This document shows, in pieces, positions 46,538 through 55,700 of a stretch of DNA of 64,000 bases. Numbering within the stretch: position 1 is the first letter of the stretch; each line of letters begins with the position of its first letter. Both the position numbers and the translations under genes were made by a program. Source of the stretch: Aquificota bacterium. GTDB lineage: Bacteria > Aquificota > Aquificia > Aquificales > Hydrogenothermaceae. Location: positions 1-64,000 of the forward strand of contig JAADDZ010000026.1 in assembly GCA_013153635.1 (NCBI GenBank), given 5' to 3'. The notes below the pieces were generated by a model, which ran no database searches, was not told the origin of the DNA, and saw only the letters and a program-made list of their open reading frames with translations.

Positions 46538-47334
46538 GAAAGAAAATACTTTTACTAGGGATAGTACTTGGTATAAGTATATCTAGTGTCTATTCAGCTA
46601 CAGAAAAGCTATCTTTAGAAGAAAAAATAAAAAAATTAGAAGAAAATTATGGTCTAGAATGTGCTCCTGAAGAAATAGCTTATGCAAAAACCTACATAGA
46701 AGTGGCAAAAGGTCTTAAGTTAGCAGACGAATCTGTAAAAGTTTCAAAATTTGACAGATATAAACTACTAAAAAACGCTGAATTGAAGCTAGAGCTAGCT
46801 GAAGCAAAAATAAACGCTGATTTTGATAGAGATGGGGTTCCTTGTTATTTAGAGGTAAAAAATGGAACAGACCCCTTTAAACCAGATATTGCAAGAACAG
46901 ACACCTCTCCTAAAGTTTCCCAAGAAAAACAAGATAAAGAGATTTCAAAAGAAGAAAAGAAATCTCAAGTTAAAGCTGTAACAGAAGAACCTCTAAAACT
47001 CCATGCTAGAGTACATTTTGAGTTTGATAAAGCTAATATTAAAAGAGAGTATCTACCTTACTTAAATGTTATTGTTAGGTACTTGAAAAGACACCCAGAT
47101 ATTAAAATCAAGATAGTAGGTTATACAGACAGCATAGGGTCAAAAGCTTACAACGAAAAGCTAGCTCTAAAAAGAGCAAAATCTGTTAAACAGTACCTTG
47201 TAAAAAGAGGTATATCCCCTTCTAGAATAGAAATAGAAGGAATAGGAAAGGACAAGTATCTGTTTGACAATAAAACCGCTTTAAATAGATTTACTAACAG
47301 AAGGGCAGAATTCTTTATAATGAAGATAGATTAG
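46534..47334 (+). CDS. OmpA-family periplasmic/outer-membrane protein
   Basis: A 266-residue protein with a signal peptide (KILLLGIVLGISISSVYSA), a helical N-terminal half that resembles the preceding small protein in composition, a DFDRDGVPCYLE segment like a calcium-binding repeat, and a C-terminal OmpA domain (about residues 155-266). The peptidoglycan-binding pattern is VHFEFDKANIK, YTDSIGSKAYNEKLALKRA and FTNRRAEFFI, with the Asp and Arg that contact diaminopimelate. No transmembrane barrel precedes it, so anchoring is uncertain. The start at 46534 overlaps the previous stop. Confidence 0.9.
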   Translation: MRKKILLLGIVLGISISSVYSATEKLSLEEKIKKLEENYGLECAPEEIAYAKTYIEVAKGLKLADESVKVSKFDRYKLLKNAELKLELAEAKINADFDRDGVPCYLEVKNGTDPFKPDIARTDTSPKVSQEKQDKEISKEEKKSQVKAVTEEPLKLHARVHFEFDKANIKREYLPYLNVIVRYLKRHPDIKIKIVGYTDSIGSKAYNEKLALKRAKSVKQYLVKRGISPSRIEIEGIGKDKYLFDNKTALNRFTNRRAEFFIMKID

Positions 47335-47342
47335 GTTAGGCG

Positions 47343-47837
47343 TTGGCTTCAGGTAGAACTCACGATATAATAAACCTTCTTGCTTTACCTCCATTAGTAT
47401 ATTACCTGAAGCCTTCTGATTATATAGGTTTTTCTACTGGTTATCTGATAGGGACTTTTTTCTTATCTCCAGATAACGATATATATCATTCTCTACCAAA
47501 TAAAAGATGGAAATTTTTGAAGGTCTTATGGAAGCCTTATACTAAGCTTTTCTCTCATAGAGGTATATCTCATCTACCAGTAGTAGGTGTCCTATCTAAG
47601 CTTTTGTACCTTTTTTTTATTTTTTTTGTAATAGTTTTGTCTGTTTATATATTGTTAGGATATTTTTATCCAGAGGGAAAAAAAGCTGTTTCTAAGATAG
47701 CTATTGACTATTCTTATTTAACTTCTCCTTTTTTCGTATCTTTTTTGGTTGGTTTGTTTCTATCTGAAATCATACACATATTAACAGATATAGTGTATTC
47801 TCTTTTTAAAAAGTTATTTCCTAAAAGGATACTGTAA
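47343..47837 (+). CDS. DUF2227-like metal-binding membrane protein
   Basis: A 164-residue protein with an N-terminal GRTHDIINLLALPP, an SPDNDIYHSLPNKRW motif and a central KLFSHRGISHLPV; conserved His/Asp residues are spaced as in the DUF2227 and YfhO/YdjM-like putative metal-dependent families. Three to four hydrophobic helices suggest an integral membrane hydrolase, function unknown. The start is TTG (MASGRTHD). It is followed directly by the site-2 protease gene, whose ATG overlaps its TAA. Confidence 0.8.
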   Translation: MASGRTHDIINLLALPPLVYYLKPSDYIGFSTGYLIGTFFLSPDNDIYHSLPNKRWKFLKVLWKPYTKLFSHRGISHLPVVGVLSKLLYLFFIFFVIVLSVYILLGYFYPEGKKAVSKIAIDYSYLTSPFFVSFLVGLFLSEIIHILTDIVYSLFKKLFPKRIL

Positions 47838-48943
47838 TGTTTGCAAAAACGATTCCTCTTTTTAGATTGTTTGGAATCCAAATAAATCTTGATTACAGCT
47901 GGTTTATCGTTTTTTTTCTAATTACTTCTGTGTTAGCTTTGGGATATTTTCCTTATGCTTATCCTCATTACCCTTTTATAGTCTATTGGATAGTAGGTGC
48001 TTTTTCTGCTGTATTACTCTTTTTGTCTGTGTTGCTCCATGAGTTAGCCCATTCTTTGGTAGCTTTGAGATTTGGCTTAACAGTAAAAGAGATAGACCTT
48101 TTTATATTTGGTGGGGTTGCTTTGATAGAAGAAGAAGCTCCCAATCCAAAGGTTGAGTTCCTAATTGCTATCGCAGGACCTATCGCAAGCTTTTTTATTG
48201 GTAGTTTTTTCTTTTTGTTAGCTGTTTTATATCCGGTAGATGACATCATAAATGGTGTTATAAATTATCTCATGTTTGTGAATTTTATTATAGCTTTGTT
48301 CAACTTGGTACCTGCATTTCCCCTTGACGGGGGAAGGATACTTAGAGCTATTATCTGGGCGAAAAAAGACCTTTTGACAGCTACAAAGATAAGTGCCAAA
48401 ACAGGCACTATCTTTGCTTATTTTTTGATGTTTATGGGTCTGCTATCCCTTTTTAAGGGAAATTTTTTAAACGGTATGTGGTATGGCTTAATCGGACTTT
48501 TCTTAAAACAAGCCTCCCAAAGGAGTTACGAACAAACAAAAATATCTTATATATTATCCAAATACAAAGTTCAGCATTTCTTAGTTACAGTAAAACCTCT
48601 ACTACCAGAACAAACTCTTTATGAAGTCTTTAGTTATTACTACCCTTTTTATCACCTAAGGATATACCCTGTAATAGGTAAAGATGGAAAAATATATGTG
48701 ATAGACATCTTAAAGTTCAAAAACCTACCTCAAGAACAATTAATGAAAATAAAAGTAGGAGATGTAGCAGAACCTATAAAAGTCTATGTTTCACCTTTTG
48801 ACAATCTAACAAAAGCCCTTAGACTAATGAATAAATATGGATCAGATGAACTTCCAGTTATCTATGAAAATACGATTCTAGGAGTGATTAGAAGGATTAC
48901 TATAGAATCTGTTATAGAAAAAGAGCTTTCAAAAGGGGCGTAA
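47837..48943 (+). CDS. Site-2 protease family (M50) metalloprotease with CBS pair
   Basis: A 368-residue integral membrane protease. The zinc motif HELAHSLVALRFG and the second metal-site motif NLVPAFPLDGGRIL identify the M50 family, SpoIVFB-like group. About six transmembrane helices fill residues 1-215. The last 130 residues form two CBS-like repeats, probably cytoplasmic nucleotide-binding regulators. No PDZ domain is visible. It starts on the stop of the DUF2227-like gene (TAATG). Its own TAA is the loop of a terminator hairpin. Confidence 0.93.
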   Translation: MFAKTIPLFRLFGIQINLDYSWFIVFFLITSVLALGYFPYAYPHYPFIVYWIVGAFSAVLLFLSVLLHELAHSLVALRFGLTVKEIDLFIFGGVALIEEEAPNPKVEFLIAIAGPIASFFIGSFFFLLAVLYPVDDIINGVINYLMFVNFIIALFNLVPAFPLDGGRILRAIIWAKKDLLTATKISAKTGTIFAYFLMFMGLLSLFKGNFLNGMWYGLIGLFLKQASQRSYEQTKISYILSKYKVQHFLVTVKPLLPEQTLYEVFSYYYPFYHLRIYPVIGKDGKIYVIDILKFKNLPQEQLMKIKVGDVAEPIKVYVSPFDNLTKALRLMNKYGSDELPVIYENTILGVIRRITIESVIEKELSKGA

Positions 48944-48957
48944 CGCCCCCTTTCTTT
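48935..48957 (+). terminator. Terminator hairpin containing the stop codon
   Basis: GGGGCG (48935-48940), loop TAA and CGCCCC (48944-48949) form a perfect 6-bp GC stem, extended by AAA/TTT with one bulged C, and followed by TTTCTTT. The TAA loop is the stop codon of the site-2 protease gene. The opposing cytochrome gene ends at 48956, so the hairpin may serve both directions. Confidence 0.75.
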
Positions 48958-51043
48958 AATTATTCCTTTTTCTGATGATAAAAATTCCTAAGACAGCTAT
49001 AAGAGATAATATCAACCCTGCATCAGTATACCTACTGCTCAATGTACAACCACCTCCACTATCAATCGTTTTTGAAACTTCTCCTGTTACATATACAGGT
49101 AAACTCTGTGCTTCTACCGCTTCTAAGTCTATCCATTCATCTTCCGTTACAGGTACTATACCTGTTGCACCTATTTTGTGATAGTACGCTTTTAACTCTG
49201 CCTTTATACCATCTTTGTCTACTCCTTCTGGTAGCTCAAACTCTACTTCATAAATCTCTATCTCATTTGGAGATAGTCTATTGTCTTTGGAGGTATTTGC
49301 CGCAAAACCCGGTTGTATTATCCCTGTATTTATGTCAAACAGTTCTCTACCATATACCCGGGCAAATTTGTATTGAGTTTTGTCACATTCATCTATTATC
49401 CTTTTTGTTCCTGTTGATGTTTGAATATCAAAGTCTATCCATTGAGAGCATACAGTATCTCCCTCTAAATCAGGAACTTTTCCAAGAAAGTCTACTGTTT
49501 CATCTCTCTTTTTTACTTCTACATTTATCTCTTGGGCAAAACCTTCTTTGTTGTATGTATATACTACATCTTGAAAATCAGATATTCCTGTAGCAGAAAG
49601 TAATTTTAGCGGATTTCCTTCTTTGTCATACACTTTTAGTATAGTAATAACCCTTCTCATTGGATGTGCGCCGGGGAACATATGTGCAGTTTTATTTTTA
49701 AGATGATATTTAACCTTTACTTTTCCATCTTCTACAGAAAGGTCTAATATCTTTATCTCCATACCAGAAGCGACTTTGTCTGGGTAAGAAGCCCCTTCAA
49801 ACCCATGACTATAGAATATTCCTTCTTGTGCTATCTTCTTTATACCATCTGTTGGAATCGCATCTATATCCCATGCTACCCCTTCTTTTTTCCATTGATT
49901 GATAAGGATACCATCTCTAGCTTCCATATGACATTTTGTACATTTTGGAGTGTATTCTGTGGATTCTGGATTTTGGTCTATAGCATTAAAAGTAGTACAA
50001 AGCTCCATAAATAGCCCTAAGGTATTATCTGGATTTTGGTCTATAGTTCCTGCTGACCTTTGGTGACAAGATAAACACAGAGTCTTAACATATTCATAGT
50101 AATGGTTTTTTTCAGGCAAAAATCCAGAATTGTTTGCTATAGCCTCTCTATCTGTAGCATCATCATCTTCTATGTTATCAAGGGCTGTAACTCCAAAAGG
50201 TCCGTAGTATGGACCTCCTGCATAGTAAATCCCTGCTACCCCATACAAGAATATAGGCTTTATTCTAAATCTACCGTCTCTAATTTTTTGTGAGTTTCTC
50301 GTGTCATAATATTCTAAGTACATTTCAGGACCTACAATTTTGAAAAAAGCATTCATCTCTTTTAAATCTCCATAATGAAGAACTGTTCCTGCGTCGAAGA
50401 CTATAGGTCCTATAGGACCTATCTTTATAGGAGCGGTGAGGGTATATGTATCTCCCGGGTGAGCCATCTTTATTTCTTCTATACTGTGACATAATGCACA
50501 ATTTATACCCTCCCTGTTATTTGGGTTTCCAATGTGATAAGAAATTTTGTATGTTTTCCCATTTCCTTGATTTGTAGCATACAAGATAGATAACAAATTA
50601 GGGTCAAAAGAAGAATATAGATTTTGTTCAGGACCAACTTGGGATACTTCCTCTATCTCAATCTTAAAATCTTGAGAATACAAAGCATTTGGAGCGTGAC
50701 AACCTAAGCATATCTTTCCAAGCTTTTCTGCTGTAGCTTCAGTAAAAGTCCCAGTTGGACCTGTAGCTCCTAGCTTATTCATCACCATGTACTTTAAAAA
50801 TGCTTGATACAATTTTTGAAATATTGGGTCTTGCCAAGAATTAGCATGCATAGATTTAGACCATGTATCATGAAGGTCATAATGACAATGCATACAATAC
50901 TCATTTGCACTCTCAAAAAGAGTGTTACCGTATCCAATACTAGCTCTAGGTGGTGTGTAGTCTTGTTTTACTTCAGGAGGAACTTCACCAAAGGAACTAC
51001 TAGCCAAAACGATAGAAAAAAAGCTCAAAACAAACTTCCTCAT
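48956..51043 (-). CDS. Pentaheme cytochrome c with C-terminal sorting-like tail
   Basis: A 695-residue exported multiheme protein. The signal peptide (MRKFVLSFFSIVLASSSFG) is followed by five CxxCH motifs with heme histidines at H54, H116, H186, H327 and H372, the first in CMHCHYDLHDTWSKSMHA, reminiscent of the cytochrome c554 family. Residues about 400-650 have no heme motif and look beta-rich (LKNKTAHMFPGAHPMRRVITI). The C-terminus is SGGGC, then a polar linker, a hydrophobic helix and RKRNN, the layout of exosortase/rhombosortase-type CTERM signals. ATG at 51043 has a perfect AGGAGGT Shine-Dalgarno; an in-frame ATG at 51061 would weaken the signal peptide. The redox substrate is unknown. 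Confidence 0.85.
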   Translation of the reverse strand: MRKFVLSFFSIVLASSSFGEVPPEVKQDYTPPRASIGYGNTLFESANEYCMHCHYDLHDTWSKSMHANSWQDPIFQKLYQAFLKYMVMNKLGATGPTGTFTEATAEKLGKICLGCHAPNALYSQDFKIEIEEVSQVGPEQNLYSSFDPNLLSILYATNQGNGKTYKISYHIGNPNNREGINCALCHSIEEIKMAHPGDTYTLTAPIKIGPIGPIVFDAGTVLHYGDLKEMNAFFKIVGPEMYLEYYDTRNSQKIRDGRFRIKPIFLYGVAGIYYAGGPYYGPFGVTALDNIEDDDATDREAIANNSGFLPEKNHYYEYVKTLCLSCHQRSAGTIDQNPDNTLGLFMELCTTFNAIDQNPESTEYTPKCTKCHMEARDGILINQWKKEGVAWDIDAIPTDGIKKIAQEGIFYSHGFEGASYPDKVASGMEIKILDLSVEDGKVKVKYHLKNKTAHMFPGAHPMRRVITILKVYDKEGNPLKLLSATGISDFQDVVYTYNKEGFAQEINVEVKKRDETVDFLGKVPDLEGDTVCSQWIDFDIQTSTGTKRIIDECDKTQYKFARVYGRELFDINTGIIQPGFAANTSKDNRLSPNEIEIYEVEFELPEGVDKDGIKAELKAYYHKIGATGIVPVTEDEWIDLEAVEAQSLPVYVTGEVSKTIDSGGGCTLSSRYTDAGLILSLIAVLGIFIIRKRNN

Positions 51044-51162
51044 ACTGTTACCTCCTAACATCTAATTTTCATTTAAATTTCATAACTTAAAATTCTCATG
51101 TCAATCCTAAATTAAGGATAAAATATTAAGTAAAGCTAAACTTTGGAGGAAATATAAAAAAG

Positions 51163-52413
51163 ATGAAAATAGTGAGTGGTATGAGACCTACTGGAAGACT
51201 TCATCTTGGTCATTATTTTGGAGTTATAAAAAATTGGCTAGAACTGCAAGAAAAACACGAATGTTTGTTTTTTATCGCTGACTGGCATGCACTAACAAAC
51301 AAATACAAAGACACTTCAGACCTTAAAGAAAACATAAAACAGATGATAATAGATTGGCTATCTACAGGAATAAATCCAGAAAAATCGATACTTTTTATCC
51401 AATCTGGGGTAAAAGAACACGCAGAACTTGCTCTCCTATTTAGCATGTTTACTCCAAAAAGCTGGCTAGAACTAAATCCTACCTACAAAGATTTAAAATT
51501 TAATCTATTTTTCCAATATTTAAAAGATTTCTTAATCGGTAAAAAGATAAAGATAAACAATATTACCCCTTCAGAGAGCTTAGATATAGCTTTAGAAAAA
51601 GCTACAGGAAAACAAAAAAATAAAATCTTTGAAGACTATTTAAGAGAGCTATTCTTTCGAGCTTTTTATAATCAAAAGGGAATAGACTTTAAAAGTCTAA
51701 AAGAAAACCTAATAAAGTTAGGTCTAAATAGAAGAGTAGTTGAAGAAGCGATAAACAGTTTAGAAAAAGGGGACATAGGAAAAGATATAGACACTTTAGG
51801 TTTTCTATCATACCCAGTCCTACAAGCCGCAGACATATTAATTTACAAGGCAGATGCCGTCCCTGTAGGAGAAGACCAACTTCCTCACATTGAGTTAACT
51901 AGAGAAATAGCTAGGAGATTCAATAGTTTATACAAACATATATTCCCAGAGCCAAAGCATATAATAACCGAAGAGGCTAAATTAGTAGGTATAGACGGTA
52001 GAAAAATGTCAAAATCTTATAATAACGCTATATATCTATCTGACGATGAAAAAACTGTTACAGAAAAAGTTTTACAGATGAAAACAGACCCTCAAAGAGT
52101 AAAAAAAACTGACAAAGGAAATCCTGATGTATGTACTGTATTTAGTTACCATAAATTATTCACAGACCAAAAAACAGTTCAAGACATAGACAAAAAGTGT
52201 AGAAATGCAGAGATAGGGTGTGTAGACTGCAAAAAAATACTTGCTGAAAATATAAACAGATTTTTAACTCCTATAAGGAAGAAAAGAGCAGAAATAGAAA
52301 AAGATATAGATAGATACGAAAAATTATTCTTAGAAGGTACTTTAACTGCTAGGAAATTGGCAAAGACAACGATGAAAGAAGTTAGAAAAGCTATGAATCT
52401 ATATGATATATAA
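51163..52413 (+). CDS. trpS: Tryptophanyl-tRNA synthetase with insertion and Fe-S-like Cys motif
   Basis: A 416-residue class Ic synthetase. The HIGH motif is HLGH (14-17) in MRPTGRLHLGHYFG, and KMSKS is at 281-285 (GRKMSKSYNN). TrpRS is usually about 330 residues; here residues about 111-207 form an extra helical insertion between PTYKD and the FLSYPVLQAADILIY segment. Cysteines at 324, 346, 353 and 356 (C-x21-C-x6-C-x2-C) nearly match the [4Fe-4S] motif known from Thermotoga maritima TrpRS (C-x22-C-x6-C-x2-C). Function should be normal tRNA-Trp charging. The start ATG is preceded by a GGAGG 17 bases away, so the initiation signal is weak. Confidence 0.93.
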   Translation: MKIVSGMRPTGRLHLGHYFGVIKNWLELQEKHECLFFIADWHALTNKYKDTSDLKENIKQMIIDWLSTGINPEKSILFIQSGVKEHAELALLFSMFTPKSWLELNPTYKDLKFNLFFQYLKDFLIGKKIKINNITPSESLDIALEKATGKQKNKIFEDYLRELFFRAFYNQKGIDFKSLKENLIKLGLNRRVVEEAINSLEKGDIGKDIDTLGFLSYPVLQAADILIYKADAVPVGEDQLPHIELTREIARRFNSLYKHIFPEPKHIITEEAKLVGIDGRKMSKSYNNAIYLSDDEKTVTEKVLQMKTDPQRVKKTDKGNPDVCTVFSYHKLFTDQKTVQDIDKKCRNAEIGCVDCKKILAENINRFLTPIRKKRAEIEKDIDRYEKLFLEGTLTARKLAKTTMKEVRKAMNLYDI

Positions 52414-52417
52414 GAAA

Positions 52418-52735
52418 TTAATGTGAAAAATAAACTCGAGCTAATATTAAAACAACAACAATAAACCCAAAAAACAAAGATAGTTTTACAGATTTGATAT
52501 GTCTATATTTCCACACAATAAAACTGCCTACAGCAGACCAAATCGTAAAAAAAATAAGATACCCAGATGGAGCTGTAGAAATAAAAGAATCCCTCATCTG
52601 TCTACTAAATATAACTTCTGTTAATTCATAAGAAATAAAACCTATCTTGTATCCTAAAATAACACAGCACCAAAAAATAGCCGGAAAGAGGGAGAAAGCT
52701 ACAAAATTAATTATAAACTTCTCCCTACTTTCCAT
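52418..52735 (-). CDS. Small three-helix membrane protein (105 aa), unknown
   Basis: A 105-residue protein with three predicted transmembrane helices (about residues 9-31, 55-75 and 84-102). Loops carry EVIFSRQMRDSF and KYRHIKS. I recognise no family. It begins five bases after the stop of the giant lipoprotein gene, with no intervening terminator, and is probably co-transcribed with it. It is convergent with trpS. A role in export or display of the lipoprotein is only a guess. Confidence 0.65.
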   Translation of the reverse strand: MESREKFIINFVAFSLFPAIFWCCVILGYKIGFISYELTEVIFSRQMRDSFISTAPSGYLIFFTIWSAVGSFIVWKYRHIKSVKLSLFFGFIVVVLILARVYFSH

Positions 52736-52740
52736 TTTAT

Positions 52741-55700
52741 TTATTCCTTCATTATTGGGAAAACAAATCGGTCAGTAGATTGTAAACTCTGGCTGTTAGT
52801 ATCTCCTACAACTTCAATAACCCATATTTTGGTAACACCAGCAGTAAGGTCTGTACCACTAGTAGGAGGTCCTGAAATTATCCTTACATTACTTGAAAAG
52901 TATATGCAATAAGTCCCAATATTATCAGGTGCAGTTATACCTACTAATCTAACTTCATGAGTACCAACAGATAAGCTAACATTTACATCAAAAGGTCTTG
53001 CTGGTGCAGACATGCTATATTCTAATTCTCCATCTATATATAGAGCGAAGGTATCATCATTAACAGGACCACAATCTCCAAATGTTATAGTTACGTTCGC
53101 TTTTTCTACAGTAAATAACAGACTATTGCTAACAGCATCTTTTACTTTGACATATACATCTCCAGTAACTACTCCATTAGGAACTACTACCTCTAGGACT
53201 CCACTAGAAGACCTTAATACAAAACCTCTAATTTCTTCTCCATTCTCTCCAGAGAAATAAACTTCATTTAAGGAAGGATCATAACTAAAACCACAACCAT
53301 ATATTTTTATCACATCTCCCTCTTGTCCCTTCGATGGTTCTAAATTGGTTATTCTAATCTTATTTTCTCCAAGAATTTCAATCTCTTCATTAAAGGTAGC
53401 TTCTTGCCCTTGATGCTTAACCTTAACTGAATAATTACCATCAGAAAAGTCGTTGATATTAAATATTGAATGAATCAATGTACCATCTTGATTTACATTA
53501 AATACTTTACCCTTAACATTACCCAAATAAACCTCTGGATAAATAGTCTTTTTAAAGAAAAGAATGCCTTCTGAATATGGAGTAAATCCTTTACCTTCTA
53601 TTAAAAGAGCAAATTTATCCAATAAATACTCGTTTTTACTAACACAAAGAGGTTTAACATCTGTAATCTCTAGAGGAAAATCTACTTCAAACTCTACATA
53701 TCCGGGAGTTTTCATCATATCTGATATAGTAACTAAAACCCCAGAAACAGTATTAACCGCTCCGAGGACGTCTAGAGCTAATTTTATTTGACCTATAGCT
53801 GGAGTTAATCTAGCCGCTATCTCCTTGCCAATTGTTTTTGTTAACAAGTTAAATATCGTATCTTGATTAATACCAGCAACTCTGGCAATACCTATTGCCA
53901 ACTGTTGACATGTAGCTCCAGGAGGAATTTGAAGACAACTGTCAACTGCTACTTTAAAAGGACTCAAAATATAATCTTCCACCGCTTTTCCTATGCTATC
54001 TGGAGAAGGATTACTAATCAAGGTAGATACCAATTCTGCAAATGAATCCAAACGACCCTTATTTAACTCGAGGATTATCGATGCTATGGCATCACTTCCA
54101 AGTTTTTTACCTAATAGTTTTTGGAAAACAAAGTCATTTAAAGGTGGATATACTATACCATCAAAAATCGTTCTAAATATCACATACCTATAAGCATCTA
54201 CAAGCTGTTTAGGGTCTATTAGACCAGAGGTAATCACTTCTACTTCCGAATCTCTACCTGATGTTTTAATGTCAGTTTTCTTTGCTAAGAACAATAGTCC
54301 TCCCCATTGAGGGCCAACTATATTTTTATCCCAAGGACTACTGATATGTTTTCTTATTTCAGTTCCTGTTTTGGTTTTAGCTTGAACACTTAAAAACAGT
54401 TTTGTGTCATTTGCTAATTCTATATCAGCTCCTTTTGGGGTTAAAGATATATCATATTGAACATCAGAAGGTCTAATTTCTGGCTCTAATTCCAAAGTAG
54501 ATAAAAAGTTAGAAACATTATTTATAACTGCTTGCAAAGCAGTTTTATATTTTTCATGAAGAGTTGGGTCATCAAACTTATATAAAGCCGAAATGTCGTT
54601 GGACAATAGCTCATCTATATAGTCTGCTAAATCATCTACCTCTGGGGTCGTTTCTATCACAGATTTTATATTTCCCCACTGACTAGGAGGTTGGGTCAAG
54701 TGGTATCCAAGTATAAAGAACATCCACTTTACAGCTGTGGTTTTACTATCTAAAACTACATAAGTATCAGTTGGCAAAACTATACCTTCATAAAAAGGTA
54801 AAATATCTATATTTCCATCATTATCTATATCTTGTTCTATAGATGTTGTGATAAACTCCACAAAGTTATTCTCTACTGGTATCTGGGTTGAATAGCTACT
54901 ATCAAAGGTAAATTCATTTCCTTTTGTATATATCCTTAATAAATCATTACTAACATCTATTGAAGAAGGAATCTGTAAGCTTACATTTACATTTCTATTT
55001 ACTACAACTGGAATTTTATTACTTTGTTTATTTCCTATTTGTACATACAGTAAACCACTAACCGCATCATAAGGTACAGAAAATTCTATTTGAGTTCCAT
55101 TTGACCTTCCTATTACTGATACAGTATTAATTCCATTTGTAAAGATAAGGGTAACATCACCAGATAATAAATTTAATCCTTCGATAGTTACATACTCACC
55201 AGGAGTTAGTATCCTTTCTAAAGGATATATAATTGGGTCTACATTTTTGTTCTTAACTTCTATATATAAGCCATTACTTAACTTATTATTCTTATTGTCA
55301 TACAGATATATATATCCATCTACTACATTATTTGGAACTTTAACTATAAGAGTTCCTTTTTGAATATCTATGTTATCTGGTAGAACAGCTATAGTACCTG
55401 TCTCTATAGGAAAAATTACATATAGAGAATCTGGTAGATTCAAAGCATATATTCTCAAAGATTCTCCGGGAATCATAATATCCTTTATCACATAATTTTC
55501 TAAAACTGTTTCAGCTTGAGATATATAAATAGCACCGTTTTCAAAGATATAGTTAGAAATCGTTTGCTGTTCATTATTAGCATCTATATTATTTGGAATA
55601 CCGTCATTATCTATATCCATATCAGCAAAATCAAATATTCCGTCACCATCTACATCTGAAGGTGTTTGGAAACTTTCTCCAGCCTCTTTTGTATCTGGAA

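Noticed and set aside
48042-48249. Minus-strand frame opposite the site-2 protease
   Set aside because: Lies opposite the HELAH region of a clear protease gene, with no start signal or family match.
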